DNA of 64,000 nt from assembly GCF_016862935.1 (NCBI RefSeq), contig NZ_BONX01000028.1, positions 120,398 to 184,397 on the forward strand, in the 5' to 3' direction. How positions within the stretch are numbered: position 1 is the stretch's first letter; the number at the start of each line of letters is the position of its first letter. This stretch comes from Plantactinospora mayteni (GTDB lineage Bacteria > Actinomycetota > Actinomycetes > Mycobacteriales > Micromonosporaceae). The position numbers were made by a program, and so were the translations under genes. The notes beneath the pieces were generated by a model. That model had not been told where the DNA came from. It was given only the letters and a program-made list of their open reading frames with translations, and did not search any database. This document shows, one piece after another, positions 41,983-51,101 of the stretch.

Positions 41983-42801
41983 TCACTTGTTGAACAGCTC
42001 GTACGTCTCCGGAGACGCCTCCACGACCTCGGCTGCCGGCGGCGCCTTGGCCGGGCTCGCCGCGCCGTAGTCGGAGTAGCCGACCGTCAGTTCCTGCGCC
42101 TTGCCGCCGCCGACCGCCGGCAGTTGGATGGTCAGCGAGGTGAGCCGACCCTCCGCGTCGAGCTTGGCCTCGAACGGCAGTTTGGTCGCCTCGGCGCCGA
42201 GCAGCTTGACCCCGTCCTCGTCGACCATGCCGGCGTCGGTCGCCCTGGTCAGGTCGATGGTGCCGGTGTACGCCCCCTCGCCGGTCTTCTGCACGTCGAC
42301 GATGGCCTTGGTCAGCGCCTCGCTGCCGGCCGGGTCCACGTCCTTGAAGTCGAAGCCCAGCCCTCCGGTACCCTTGATCTTGGACTGGTCCAGGTGCTGG
42401 TATTTACCGGAGTTCAGCTTCTCCAGCCCCGGTACGCCCTCAGCCCCGGTGATCGTCATCTTCACCCAGCTGTCCGGCTCGATGTAGACGATCTCCATGT
42501 CCATCGAGAACTCGCCGCCGCCGGCCTTCATGTTCATCTGGGCGCTCTTGCTCGGCAGGTGCACGACGCCCTGACCGTCGAGATCGCTGCCCGTCATGCT
42601 GAACCTGAAGTTACCCTTGGCGATCTCCTTGGTCGACGCGAGCAGCGCCTCCTTGGCGTCCGTCGGGATCGCCGGGACCTCGGCACCGGATGCGTCCGAC
42701 TCGGTGCCCGTACCCGCGCCTGTGCCCGCGCAGGCCGTCAGAGCTGGCGTGAACAGGGCCGCCGCCGCGATCATGGCGACGCCCCACCGTCGGATTGTCA
42801 C
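41983..42801 (-). CDS. LppX/LprAFG-family lipoprotein
   Basis: The 272-residue precursor has the signal VTIRRWGVAMIAAAALFTPAL and lipobox LTAC (Cys24). The mature part has the LppX_LprAFG layout: helix EALLASTKEIAKGNFRFSM, then successive strands (GVVHLPSKSAQMNM, EIVYIEPDSWVKM, TGTIDLTRA, GRLTSLTIQLP) that form the half-barrel with a hydrophobic cavity. In mycobacteria such proteins carry triacylated lipids or lipoglycans to the outer envelope; in this organism the cargo is unknown. GTG 42801 is preceded by GGGGAGG at 7 nt. Confidence 0.87.
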   Translation of the reverse strand: MTIRRWGVAMIAAAALFTPALTACAGTGAGTGTESDASGAEVPAIPTDAKEALLASTKEIAKGNFRFSMTGSDLDGQGVVHLPSKSAQMNMKAGGGEFSMDMEIVYIEPDSWVKMTITGAEGVPGLEKLNSGKYQHLDQSKIKGTGGLGFDFKDVDPAGSEALTKAIVDVQKTGEGAYTGTIDLTRATDAGMVDEDGVKLLGAEATKLPFEAKLDAEGRLTSLTIQLPAVGGGKAQELTVGYSDYGAASPAKAPPAAEVVEASPETYELFNK

Positions 42802-42882
42802 TGTCGATCCTCCCCAGAAGGTTGCCCGGTAGGCGTGTGCCCACCGTGATACGCAGACACGAAGCGTACCTATACCGGACAA

Positions 42883-43608
42883 CTACCGCAGGGCGGCGAC
42901 CATCCGCTCCAGGTCACGCTCGGGTACCTGCCCGACCACCAGTACCGTCCGGCCGGGCTCCAGCAGGACGAGGGCCGACTCGTCGGGGCGGGCGGTGTAG
43001 CGCTGCCAACTACGCCCGGCCACCTCGACCGTGCCCTGCGGCTGCCCGTCCCGGGTCAGCTCGGCCGGTAGCAACTGGTCGGCCGGCAGGCTGCTCTGCA
43101 ACAACTGCACCCCGCCACCGTCCGGGCCGAGATAACCGATCCGCAGGGTCGCCCCGCCGGCCTCCCGCCGGAAGTCGGCCTTCACGGTGCGCCAGCCGTC
43201 GGCCAGGTCGGTCGGCTCGCTGACCGGGAAGGCGTTGGCTCCCCGGGCCTCCTGGAACGCCGGGGCCGGATCGATCACCACCGGCTGGTCCGCGCCGAGG
43301 AAGACCCGGCCGAAGCCGATCAGGAGGGCGATCGGCACCAGCAGGACCAGCAGCGAGATGACGATGTCCCTGGTCGACCGCTGCGACCTGATCGCGGCCG
43401 GCACGACCCGCTCGTCGCCCAACCCGCCACCCTGCGGACCGGCACTCTCCGAACCGGGACCGCCACTCTCTGGACCGGCACTCTCCGAACCGCGACTCTG
43501 CGGACCGGCGCTCTCGGGAGCGGCGCTCTCCGGCCGGGCCGGGGCCGCGTCGGGTCCGGCCGGGAGCTGGTCGTCCGGGATTCGGTCGGCAGGCTGGGCG
43601 GGGTTCAC
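42883..43608 (-). CDS. DUF4245 membrane-anchored protein
   Basis: The 241-residue protein has a disordered N terminus with Ser/Gly/Pro/Glu repeats of ESAGP type (about 25-65), one membrane helix (IVISLLVLLVPIALLIGFG, about 83-101) and an extracytoplasmic domain with FPVSEPTDLADGWRTVKADFR, LRIGYLGPDGGGVQLLQS and TVLVVGQV, which is the DUF4245 core. The family is typically encoded beside glpX in actinobacteria, as here (divergent). Function unknown. The start is GTG 43608. An earlier ATG far upstream would run through the glpX promoter. Confidence 0.87.
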   Translation of the reverse strand: MNPAQPADRIPDDQLPAGPDAAPARPESAAPESAGPQSRGSESAGPESGGPGSESAGPQGGGLGDERVVPAAIRSQRSTRDIVISLLVLLVPIALLIGFGRVFLGADQPVVIDPAPAFQEARGANAFPVSEPTDLADGWRTVKADFRREAGGATLRIGYLGPDGGGVQLLQSSLPADQLLPAELTRDGQPQGTVEVAGRSWQRYTARPDESALVLLEPGRTVLVVGQVPERDLERMVAALR

Positions 43609-43756
43609 CCCACTATCTTGACAGTTACCGGGATCCGGGCCACCCGCCCCCCGAGCCGGCGTTAAGTTGACCAGCGTGTCAGGATTCCTGACAAGGCCGG
43701 CGGCGGCGCGCCGCGCTGTGCCGGGCCACCCCGCAGTGCCGCGAGGAGGAGCCGAC

Positions 43757-44788
43757 ATGACCAACACCCGTACCCGGGTGCCACAGAACCTGGACCGCAA
43801 CCTGGCCCTCGACCTCGTCCGGGTTACCGAGGCGGCGGCGATGGCCGCCGGCCGGTGGGTCGGCCGGGGCGACAAGGAGGGCGGCGACGGTGCGGCCGTC
43901 GACGCCATGCGCAAGCTGATCAACTCGATCCCGATGCGCGGCACCGTGGTGATCGGTGAGGGCGAGAAGGACAACGCCCCGATGCTGTTCAACGGCGAGC
44001 AGGTCGGCGACGGTACCGGGCCGGAGGTCGACGTGGCGGTCGACCCGATCGACGGCACCACGCTGATGAGCAAGGGCATGCCGAACGCCCTGGCCGTGCT
44101 CGCGGTGGCCGAGCGCGGCGCGATGTTCGACCCGAGCGCCGTCTTCTACATGGAGAAGCTGGCGGTCGGCCCGGTCTACGCGGACACCGTCGACATCAAC
44201 GCCGGAGTGGCGGAGAATCTGCGCCGGATCGCCAAGGTCAAGGGCTCGGACGTCTCCGACGTGACGGTCTGCGTACTCGACCGCCCCCGGCACACGGAGC
44301 TGGTGCAGCAGATCCGCCGGGCCGGCGCCGGCATCCAGTTCATCTCCGACGGCGACATCGCCGGGGCCATCGCCGCCGCCCGGGGCGAGTCCGGCGTCGA
44401 CGTGCTGATGGGGATCGGCGGCACCCCGGAGGGCATCACCGCCGCCTGCGCGTTGAAGTGCATGGGCGGGGCGATGCAGGCCAAGCTCTGGCCCCGGGAC
44501 GACGACGAGCGGGAGAAGGCGCTCGCCGCCGGGCACGACCTGGATCGGGTACTCAGCACCGACGACCTGGTCACCGGGGACAACGCCTTCTTCGTGGCCA
44601 CCGGGATCACCTCCGGCGACCTGCTGCGCGGGGTCCGTTACCGGGCCGGTGGCGCGTACACCCAGTCGATCGTGATGCGCTCCAAGAGCGGCACCATCCG
44701 GGTGATCGACTCGTACCACCGGCTGGAGAAGCTGGCGCTCTATTCGGCGGTCGACTTCGACGGCCGACCACTGGCCGAGCAGGAGTAG
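43757..44788 (+). CDS. glpX: Class II fructose-1,6-bisphosphatase
   Basis: The 343-residue enzyme converts fructose 1,6-bisphosphate to fructose 6-phosphate in gluconeogenesis. Motifs are [29 protein letters not shown] (metal-binding), and [12 protein letters not shown], then [10 protein letters not shown] and [12 protein letters not shown]. The length fits GlpX exactly. Gram-positive actinobacteria often have only this type of bisphosphatase. AGGAGGAG before the ATG is a strong ribosome binding site. It is divergent from the DUF4245 gene and complements PEPCK, also in the window. Confidence 0.97.
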   Translation: MTNTRTRVPQNLDRNLALDLVRVTEAAAMAAGRWVGRGDKEGGDGAAVDAMRKLINSIPMRGTVVIGEGEKDNAPMLFNGEQVGDGTGPEVDVAVDPIDGTTLMSKGMPNALAVLAVAERGAMFDPSAVFYMEKLAVGPVYADTVDINAGVAENLRRIAKVKGSDVSDVTVCVLDRPRHTELVQQIRRAGAGIQFISDGDIAGAIAAARGESGVDVLMGIGGTPEGITAACALKCMGGAMQAKLWPRDDDEREKALAAGHDLDRVLSTDDLVTGDNAFFVATGITSGDLLRGVRYRAGGAYTQSIVMRSKSGTIRVIDSYHRLEKLALYSAVDFDGRPLAEQE

Positions 44789-44811
44789 CCCGGGTTCGGG
44801 CGGGCGCTGGA

Positions 44812-45741
44812 TCAGCGGGAGGCGGCCGGGGCGAGCCCGGCGGTCTCCCGCAGCGCCGTGTCCAGCCCGGTCGGCTCGATGCCGAACGTCGCGGTGGCCG
44901 CCGAGGAGTCCAGCACGAACGGCAGGCGGAACTGGTAGGCCGTCTCCCGCAGCTCCCGCGCCGTCGGGTCGAAGAGCCCGCCGAGCCAGAGCAGCGCGGG
45001 CGGCATCGAGGCCAGCCGGGGCGGCGAGGCACCAGCCAGTTCGGCGAGTCGGGCCGCCAGCGCCCGGATCGACACCGGCGGCTGACTGGGTACGTGCCAG
45101 GGCTGCCCCCAGGCCCGCTCGTCGGCAGCGGCGCCGACCAGGGTACGGGCCACGTCGCCGACGTACGTCCAACTGTGCGGGGCGTCCAGGTCGGCCGGCA
45201 CGTACGCCCGCTTCCCCGCCAGCACCTTCGGCACCACGAGCAGGGCGAACAGGGTCTGCGTGCCCGCGCCGAGGTAGTCGGAGCCGCGTACCTCGGTCAC
45301 CCGGGCCCGCCCCGCCTCGTGCGCGGCCAACGCGTCCTGCCACATCCGCGCCCGGACCCCGCCCTTCACACCGTTCGGGCGCAGTGGCGCGCTCTCGGTG
45401 ATCGGCCCGTCCACCGGGCCGTAGCCGTACAGGTTGCCGGTGGTCGCCAGCACCGCCCCGGTGTGCTCCGCCACGGCCAGCAGCGCGGCGGCGATCGGCG
45501 GCCAGTCGGTGGCCCAGCGGTGGTACGCCGGGTTGGCGCAGTTGTAGAGCACCGCCGCGTCCTCCGTCAGGTCGGCCAGCCGATCGAGATCGGCCGCGTC
45601 GGCGGCGACCCGCTCGATCGCGGGATGCTCCGGCCCGGTGCCCCGACGGCTGACCAGCCGAACCCGCTCGCCCCGGTCGGCGAGCAGCCGGGCCACGCCC
45701 TGGCCGACCGGACCGGCTCCGACGATCACCTGGAGTGCCAT
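44812..45741 (-). CDS. NAD-dependent epimerase/dehydratase-like SDR
   Basis: The 309-residue extended-SDR protein has the Rossmann motif VIVGAGPVGQGVA (GxGxxGxG), an Asp/Arg-containing second strand (VRLVSRRG), ATTGNLYGYG as the region of the active Ser/Tyr, and SWTYVGDVART in the C-terminal half, typical of NAD-dependent epimerases. The usual YxxxK is not obvious; LYGYGP follows with no Lys at +4, so catalytic activity as a classical SDR is uncertain. It is divergent from a TetR regulator with shared palindromes in between, so it is likely the regulated gene. The stop lies 24 bp from that of glpX. Confidence 0.82.
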   Translation of the reverse strand: MALQVIVGAGPVGQGVARLLADRGERVRLVSRRGTGPEHPAIERVAADAADLDRLADLTEDAAVLYNCANPAYHRWATDWPPIAAALLAVAEHTGAVLATTGNLYGYGPVDGPITESAPLRPNGVKGGVRARMWQDALAAHEAGRARVTEVRGSDYLGAGTQTLFALLVVPKVLAGKRAYVPADLDAPHSWTYVGDVARTLVGAAADERAWGQPWHVPSQPPVSIRALAARLAELAGASPPRLASMPPALLWLGGLFDPTARELRETAYQFRLPFVLDSSAATATFGIEPTGLDTALRETAGLAPAASR

Positions 45742-45769
45742 CCTCCCACCCTTTCAGATCAACTCTCCG

Positions 45770-45844
45770 AACCGAGAGCACCGCTCTCGGTTTGCCGGTA
45801 CCACCTTGCTCCGCCGCAGGCGCCAGCGTCAAGAGCGCCGCTCT
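45770..45844. promoter_or_regulatory. TetR operators upstream of the divergent SDR and TetR genes
   Basis: Site 1: perfect palindrome AACCGAGAGC (45770-45779), acc, GCTCTCGGTT (45783-45792). Site 2: AGAGC (45832-45836), gcc, GCTCT (45840-45844), the same core. A related half-site GCTCTCGG recurs at 45917-45924, about 30 bp before the TetR ATG. The site lies 29 bp from the SDR start, where it would block transcription. Confidence 0.75.
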
Positions 45845-45954
45845 GATTTCTGACCACCGCTCACATTGAATATCGGCGCTCCGGCGGGCATCGGCCGCTT
45901 CCCTGGCGGAGCGGGCGCTCTCGGAGAACTCCCGGGGTGTGGCAGGGTGGCGGC

Positions 45955-46785
45955 ATGTCCGCACCATCGATCCGGGCCCGGGTCCGCGCCGAGATGATCG
46001 AGGAGATCAAGGCAGTCGCCCGCCGACACCTCGCGACCGAGGGCGGCAACCTCTCGCTCCGGGCCGTCGCCCGGGACCTCGGCATGGTCTCGTCGGCCGT
46101 CTACCGGTACTTCCCGAGCCGGGACGCGCTGCTCACCGTACTGATCGTCGAGGCGTACCAGGCGCTCGGCGACGCGGCCGAGGCGGGTGACGCGGCAGCC
46201 GCCCGGGACGACCTGCGCGGGCGCTGGCTGGGGGTGGCCCACGCCGTACGGGCCTGGTCCCTGGCCCACCCCGCCGAGTACGCCCTGCTGTACGGCAGCC
46301 CGGTGCCCGGCTACGCCGCCCCGTCCGAGACCGTCGTACCGGCCCAGCGGGTGGTCTTCGCGCTGGCCGCGATCATGATCGAGGGCGCCGCCGCCGGCCG
46401 GCTCGCCCCACCCGACGGCACCCCGGTGCCGTCTCCGGTCCGGGTCGACCTGGCCCGACTGCTGGCGCAGCGCCCCGGCGCGCTCACCGAGGAGCAGCTC
46501 GCCCGCTGCATGGCCGCCTGGAGCCAGCTCTTCGGCCTGGTCAGCTTCGAGGTCTTCGGCCGGCTCGCCCAGGGGGTGGTCGAGGACTCCGAGGCGTACT
46601 TCGACCACCAGATGCGGCTGATGGCCGACCTCGCCGGCCTGCCCGCCGAGCCGGGTCGACCCGCCGAGCCGGGTCCACGCCACGATCGAGGTCAGTCCGA
46701 CGAGCCGGGTCAGTCCGATGAACCGCGTCAGTCCGGCAGGCCGGGTCAGCCCGACGAGCCGGGTCAGCCCGCGTCGGAGGAGTGA
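45955..46785 (+). CDS. TetR-family regulator with WHG domain
   Basis: The 276-residue protein has an N-terminal helix-turn-helix (LSLRAVARDLGMVSSAVYRYF, in parts about 33-53). The C-terminal part has the pattern RWLGVAHAVRAWSLAHPAEYALLYGSPVPGY, that of the WHG-type ligand domain (TetR_C_33). The last 50 residues are a low-complexity tail of E-P-G-Q-S-D type made by an 18-bp repeat. It probably represses the divergent SDR gene through the palindromes in the gap. CAGGGT ends 6 nt before the ATG, a weaker match to a leaderless -10. Its 3' end overlaps the next gene by 22 bp in antisense. Confidence 0.9.
   Translation: MSAPSIRARVRAEMIEEIKAVARRHLATEGGNLSLRAVARDLGMVSSAVYRYFPSRDALLTVLIVEAYQALGDAAEAGDAAAARDDLRGRWLGVAHAVRAWSLAHPAEYALLYGSPVPGYAAPSETVVPAQRVVFALAAIMIEGAAAGRLAPPDGTPVPSPVRVDLARLLAQRPGALTEEQLARCMAAWSQLFGLVSFEVFGRLAQGVVEDSEAYFDHQMRLMADLAGLPAEPGRPAEPGPRHDRGQSDEPGQSDEPRQSGRPGQPDEPGQPASEE
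46690..46772. repeat. 18-bp in-frame repeat at the 3' end of the TetR gene
   Basis: Units ggtcagtccgacgagccg and variants at 46690-46707, 46708-46725, 46726-46743 and 46744-46761, with a partial fifth. They encode the tail G-Q-S-D-E-P. The array reaches into the antisense overlap with the ferredoxin reductase gene (46764-46785). Confidence 0.88.
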
Positions 46786-47732
46786 CCGGGGAAGAGGTGG
46801 GCGGCCGGGTTGATCACCACGGCCGCGTTGTTCACCGCCGTCGCGGCCTCGCCGAAGCCGGTGGCGATCAGCCGGACCTTGCCCGGATATTCGGTGATGT
46901 CGCCGGCGGAGAAGACCCGGGGCAGGTTGGTCACCATGGTGCTGTCGACCAGGATGTGTCGCTTGTCGAGCGCCAGTCCCCACTCGGTCAGCGGGCCGAG
47001 GTCGGCGGTGAAGCCCAACGCGGCGACCACGGTGTCGACCGGGATCGTCTCGGTCCCGCCGCCCTTCACCGCGATGTCCGCCCCGGTCACCGCGCCCTCG
47101 CCGTGCAGCGTCGTCACCTCGGCGTTGACCACGATGCGTACCGGCAGCTCGCGTACCCGGTCGACGGTGGCGGCGTGGGCCCGGAACTTCTCCCGGCGGT
47201 GCACCAGGGTGATCGACCGGGCCAGGGGGTGCAGCGCCAGCGCCCAGTCGAACGCCGAGTCGCCGCCGCCGACGATCAGCACGTCCTGCCCGGCGAGATC
47301 CGCCAGGTGCGGTACGAAGAAGACGATGCCGCTGCCGACGAAGTTCTCGGCGGCGGGCAGCGGACGGGGCGTGAAGCTGCCCAGCCCGGCGGTGACGACG
47401 ATCGCGCCGCAGCGCAGGATGTCCCCGTTGGCCAGACTGAGCACCGGCCTGCCGTCCAGGTATGACAACTTCTCCGCGCGTACCCCGAGCAGGTATTCGG
47501 GGTTGAACGAGGCGGCCTGGGTGACCAGGTTGGCGACCAGGTCGCGACCCTTGATCGACGGGAACCCGGCGACGTCGTAGATGACCTTCTCCGGGTACAT
47601 CGCGGTGACCTGTCCGCCCGGTTCGGGTAGCACGTCGATGACCGCGACCGACAGTCCCCGGAAGCCGGCGTAGTAGGCGGCGAAGAGCCCGGTGGGGCCG
47701 GCCCCGATTATCGCGACATCGACCTCACGCAT
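46764..47732 (-). CDS. Ferredoxin-NADP reductase, thioredoxin reductase-like type (YumC type)
   Basis: The 322-residue flavoprotein has the FAD motif IIGAGPTGLFAAYYAGFRG near the N terminus (residues 8-26, in part), the NADPH motif VLIVGGGDSAFDWAL and the end FSAGDITEYPGKVRLIATGFGEAATAVNNA. The CxxC redox pair of thioredoxin reductase is absent, so it belongs to the type 2 ferredoxin/flavodoxin-NADP reductases of Bacillus YumC and Chlorobium. It supplies electrons to, or from, ferredoxin. Its start is ATG 47732. The 3' end overlaps TetR in antisense. Confidence 0.93.
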   Translation of the reverse strand: MREVDVAIIGAGPTGLFAAYYAGFRGLSVAVIDVLPEPGGQVTAMYPEKVIYDVAGFPSIKGRDLVANLVTQAASFNPEYLLGVRAEKLSYLDGRPVLSLANGDILRCGAIVVTAGLGSFTPRPLPAAENFVGSGIVFFVPHLADLAGQDVLIVGGGDSAFDWALALHPLARSITLVHRREKFRAHAATVDRVRELPVRIVVNAEVTTLHGEGAVTGADIAVKGGGTETIPVDTVVAALGFTADLGPLTEWGLALDKRHILVDSTMVTNLPRVFSAGDITEYPGKVRLIATGFGEAATAVNNAAVVINPAAHLFPGHSSDAG

Positions 47733-47844
47733 GTGCTCACCGTCGCTCTCCGACTACGGACTGATCAACAGCTGTGCTGATCCGACCGTAGGCGGACAAC
47801 AGCCATCGAAGCAATAGCCGTCCCACCCGCGGGTGTACGCGAGG

Positions 47845-48489
47845 TCAGGGCAGGGTCAACGTGGACTCCGACCGGTACGGGTCGTCGTCGCGCGGCCGGC
47901 GCCGCCGGAAGACGATCGCGGCCACCAGCCCGCCGAGCAGTCCGAAGAGGTGGCCCTGCCAGGAGATCGGCTCGTCGGTCGGCAGCACCCCGAGCAGTTG
48001 CCAGCCGTAGAGCAGCCCGACCAGCAGCACCACGCCGAAGTTCCACCAGCTCCGCTCGACGATCCCCCGCATGAAGAGCAGGCCGAGGTAGCCGAAGACC
48101 ACGCCGCTGGCCCCGACCACGATCGACTGGGGTGACCCGGTGATCCACACCCCGAGCCCGCTGACGAACATGATCAGGAGCGTGGAGTAGAGGAACCGCC
48201 GCGCCCCGGTGGCCAACACGAAGGTGCCGAGCAGGATCAGCGGCACGCTGTTGCTGTAGAGGTGGTCGAAGCCGTGGTGCAGGAACGGCCCGAAGAAGAT
48301 GCCGTCCAGCCCGGCGATGCTCCGGGGCATGATCCCGGCGGTGGTGTCGAATCCGGCGTTCAGCCAGACGTCGAGCGCCTCGATCACGAAGAGCACCGGC
48401 ACCACGGCGCACATCGCGACGAAGGCCCGGCCGAGCGCGGCGTAGAAGGCTTCGGTGCCGAACCGGTTGGGGTCGTTACCGCGGGACAT
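47845..48489 (-). CDS. Rhomboid-family intramembrane serine protease
   Basis: The 214-residue protein has six membrane segments. The catalytic Ser128 is in VVGASGVVFGY (GxSG motif), His180 in WQGHLFGLLGG, and the oxyanion HxxxN motif is H76-N80 (HLYSN) in LHHGFDHLYSNSVPL. It cleaves membrane-spanning substrates. ATG 48489 is chosen for a normal short N terminus. An in-frame GTG 21 nt or less upstream is equally possible, and longer versions lose coding character. Neighbours on the same strand are FNR downstream and a lytic transglycosylase-like gene upstream. Confidence 0.9.
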   Translation of the reverse strand: MSRGNDPNRFGTEAFYAALGRAFVAMCAVVPVLFVIEALDVWLNAGFDTTAGIMPRSIAGLDGIFFGPFLHHGFDHLYSNSVPLILLGTFVLATGARRFLYSTLLIMFVSGLGVWITGSPQSIVVGASGVVFGYLGLLFMRGIVERSWWNFGVVLLVGLLYGWQLLGVLPTDEPISWQGHLFGLLGGLVAAIVFRRRRPRDDDPYRSESTLTLP

Positions 48490-48681
48490 CGGGTCGAACG
48501 TCACCCTCACGTTGCTATCAGCTTCCCGGGCCGACCGCCACCGCAGCCCGTCGACGGGACGGGAAATACCGCCCCGGACCTCGGCGCCGTGTCGCCCGGA
48601 TCTCACCGCTCCGAGACGTCGGACCGAAAGAACGGGGGCTCGGACCGTGCGGTCCGGGCCCCCACTCTCCGGGTCGTACTC

Positions 48682-49371
48682 TCAGTAGAAGCCCTTGTCC
48701 TGGAAGAACCCCCAGGCGCCACAGGGCGTGTCGTACCGGCCCTTGACGTAGCCCAGGCCCCACTTGATCTGGGTCGCCGGGCTGGTCTTCCAGTCGCTGG
48801 CGACCGAGGCCATCTTGTTGCCCGGCAGCGCCTGCGGGATGCCGTACGCCCCGGACGAGGTGTTCTCGGCCTTGTGGTTCCAGCCGCTCTCCTTGGTCCA
48901 GAGCTTGTCGAGACAGGGCATCTCGGCGATCTTGAAGCCCGCGTCGAGCAGCAGGGCACAGCCGATCTTGCGGTTGCCGCTGTATTCGTTGCACGAGGCG
49001 GGGATCGGCCCGGTGTACGGCTTCGTGGCCTGCTCCGCCTCCTCCTTCTCCTGCTTCTCGCGTTCGCGCTTACGGCTCGCGGCCTGCTCCGCCTTCTTGG
49101 CTCGCTCCGCCGCCGCCCTGGCGACCTCGGCCGCCTTGCGGGCGGCCTCCGCCTCGGCGGCCCGCTGCTCGGCGGTGGCCCGGATGTGCGCCGCGTGTCG
49201 CTCGCGGAGCAGGTCCCACTCGGCCTGCTGCGCGTCGAACGCCGACTCGGCCTCGATGCTGTGTTGCTGCGCTTCCCGGTCCTCGCCGAGGTAGTAACCG
49301 CCGCCGACGCCCCCCAGGAGCAGGGCAAGGGCGACTCCCCGGACGCCGAACCGGCTCCACAGCCGACTCAC
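48682..49371 (-). CDS. Secreted lytic transglycosylase-like protein with coiled-coil stalk
   Basis: The 229-residue protein has an N-terminal signal or anchor (GVRGVALALLLGGVGGGYYLG), a long Ala/Glu/Lys/Arg coiled coil (about 32-116) and a C-terminal lysozyme-like domain: LDKLWTKESGWN with the catalytic-type Glu, SSGAYGIPQALPGNKMAS, and TQIKWGLGYVKGRYDTPCGAW. This is the aggregation-promoting factor/LT domain common in actinobacteria. Two Cys (SCNEY, GCALL) may be paired outside. GAGAGGA is the ribosome binding site for GTG 49371. A CRP-like box lies 230 bp upstream, which fits known CRP control of germination and wall-remodelling genes. Confidence 0.88.
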   Translation of the reverse strand: MSRLWSRFGVRGVALALLLGGVGGGYYLGEDREAQQHSIEAESAFDAQQAEWDLLRERHAAHIRATAEQRAAEAEAARKAAEVARAAAERAKKAEQAASRKREREKQEKEEAEQATKPYTGPIPASCNEYSGNRKIGCALLLDAGFKIAEMPCLDKLWTKESGWNHKAENTSSGAYGIPQALPGNKMASVASDWKTSPATQIKWGLGYVKGRYDTPCGAWGFFQDKGFY

Positions 49372-49600
49372 AGAGTGGTCCTCTCGTCGGGATCAGGGAC
49401 GCGGCGCGGTCGGAGCGGGTAGGCCCGCCGGTCACGCCGCGAGCGCCCCGACCCGGTGGGCCGCGACCCCGACCGACCGCTGTCCGCCGGTGCCTCCGCC
49501 CCGGGAAGGAGAACTGATCTCCAGCCATGCCCCTGGGACGTGGGCGCTCGAAGGACACGATTGCGCAAGGTGAGGCGGTTGGGAAAGGAGAGGCAGAATT

Positions 49601-49616
49601 TGTGAACTGCGTCACG
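49601..49616. promoter_or_regulatory. CRP-like binding site upstream of the lytic transglycosylase-like gene
   Basis: TGTGA (49601-49605), six bases, TCACG (49612-49616) matches TGTGA-N6-TCACA at nine of ten positions. The site is in a 311-bp gap (49372-49682), which otherwise has only short dyads and no gene. It is far (230 bp) from the start codon, so a long leader is implied if it is used. Confidence 0.6.
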
Positions 49617-49682
49617 CCATTTTTCGGCACAAACCAGGACAAATGTCTACCACCGTGACCGCCTGCCGGGTCCGCCCACCCG

Positions 49683-51101
49683 CTACAAAGGGATGTCCTC
49701 CAGCAGATCCGTGACCACCTCGGCGATCGGCGACCGCTCGGACCGGGTCAGGGTGACATGAGCGAAGATCGGGTGCCCCTTCAGCGCCTCGATCACCGCC
49801 GTCACACCGTCGTGCCGGCCGACCCGCAGGTTGTCCCGCTGGGCGACGTCGTGGGTGAGCACCACCCGGGAGCCCTGACCCACCCGGGAGAGGACGGTGA
49901 GCAGCACGCCGCGTTCCAGCGACTGCGCCTCGTCGACGATGACGAAGGCGTCGTGCAGGCTCCGCCCCCGGATGTGGGTCAGCGGCAGCACCTCCAGCAT
50001 CCCCCGGGACAGCACCTCCTCCATCACGTTGTCGTGCACCACCGCGCCGAGGGTGTCGAAGACCGCCTGGGCCCACGGCGACATCTTCTCCGCCTCCGAG
50101 CCCGGCAGGTAGCCGAGTTCCTGGCCGCCGACGGCGTACAGCGGGCGGAAGACGATGACCTTTCGGTGCCGGCGCCGCTCCATCACCGCCTCCAGGCCGG
50201 CGCAGAGCGCCAGCGCGGACTTGCCGGTGCCGGCCCGGCCGCCGAGCGAGACGATGCCGATCGACTCGTCCAGCAGCAGTTCGAGGGCGACCCGCTGCTC
50301 GGCCGAGCGCCCGCGCAGGCCGAACGCCTCCCGGTCACCGCGGACCAGGCGTACGGTCTTGTCCGGCAGTACCCGCCCCAGCCCGGAGCCGCGCGGCGAG
50401 TGCAGCACCAGACCGGTGTGCGTGGGCAGTCCGGCGGCGGCGTCCAGGTCCAGCGCCGCGCCGTCGTAGAGCTGGTTGACCTGCTCCTCGCCCAACTCCA
50501 GCTCGGCCATCCCGGTCCAGGTCGGATCGCTGGCCTGGCCGTGCCGGTATTCATCAGCGGTCAGTCCCACCGACGCCGCCTTGACCCGCAGCGGCATGTC
50601 CTTGCTGACCAGGGTGACCGTCCGGCCCTCGGCGGCCAGGTTGAGCGCGACCGACAGGATCCGGGTGTCGTTGGAGTCGGTACGGAACCCCGGCGGCAGT
50701 ACGCCGTCGTCGGAGTGGTTCAGCTCCACCCGCAGCGTCCCGCCCGCGTCGTTCGCCGGTACCGGCTGGTCCAGCCGGCCGTGCTTCACCCGCAGCTCGT
50801 CGAGCATCCGCAGCGACTGGCGGGCGAACCAGCCCAGTTCCGGATGGTGGCGCTTCCCCTCCAGCTCCGAGATCACCACCAGTGGCACCACCACCTCGTG
50901 TTCGGCGAACCGGTGGAAGGCGCCGGGGTCGGAGAGCAGTACCGAGGTGTCCAGGACGTACGCCCGGCGTTCTGGTGCGGGCTCCGCACTGGCGGCCGGT
51001 TCGGACGTCCGGGTGCGGCGTCCGCTCCTGGCTCGGCCCGGGGTCTTGGTGGCGGCCGGGTTCTGGTCGTCGGCCCGAGGGGTGGTACGGCGATTCGTCA
51101 C
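49683..51101 (-). CDS. PIN-PhoH fusion ATPase (PhoH2-type)
   Basis: The 472-residue protein has a basic disordered N terminus, a PIN nuclease domain (about 46-190; [39 protein letters not shown]) and a PhoH ATPase domain (about 230-472; Walker [10 protein letters not shown] at about 287, Walker [11 protein letters not shown], and the [14 protein letters not shown] segment). Mycobacterial PhoH2 (Rv1095) with the same layout is an RNA helicase/ribonuclease. GTG 51101 is chosen because GGAG lies 7 nt upstream. Earlier in-frame starts up to 51245 have weak coding character. Its neighbours in Mycobacterium are also glpX and uppS. Confidence 0.93.
   Translation of the reverse strand: MTNRRTTPRADDQNPAATKTPGRARSGRRTRTSEPAASAEPAPERRAYVLDTSVLLSDPGAFHRFAEHEVVVPLVVISELEGKRHHPELGWFARQSLRMLDELRVKHGRLDQPVPANDAGGTLRVELNHSDDGVLPPGFRTDSNDTRILSVALNLAAEGRTVTLVSKDMPLRVKAASVGLTADEYRHGQASDPTWTGMAELELGEEQVNQLYDGAALDLDAAAGLPTHTGLVLHSPRGSGLGRVLPDKTVRLVRGDREAFGLRGRSAEQRVALELLLDESIGIVSLGGRAGTGKSALALCAGLEAVMERRRHRKVIVFRPLYAVGGQELGYLPGSEAEKMSPWAQAVFDTLGAVVHDNVMEEVLSRGMLEVLPLTHIRGRSLHDAFVIVDEAQSLERGVLLTVLSRVGQGSRVVLTHDVAQRDNLRVGRHDGVTAVIEALKGHPIFAHVTLTRSERSPIAEVVTDLLEDIPL

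Noticed and set aside
49372..49682. Possible c-di-AMP (ydaO/yuaA) riboswitch before the lytic transglycosylase-like gene
   Set aside because: Some GC-rich blocks recall it, and the gene type is a common target, but the order of conserved segments does not match what I know of the motif.
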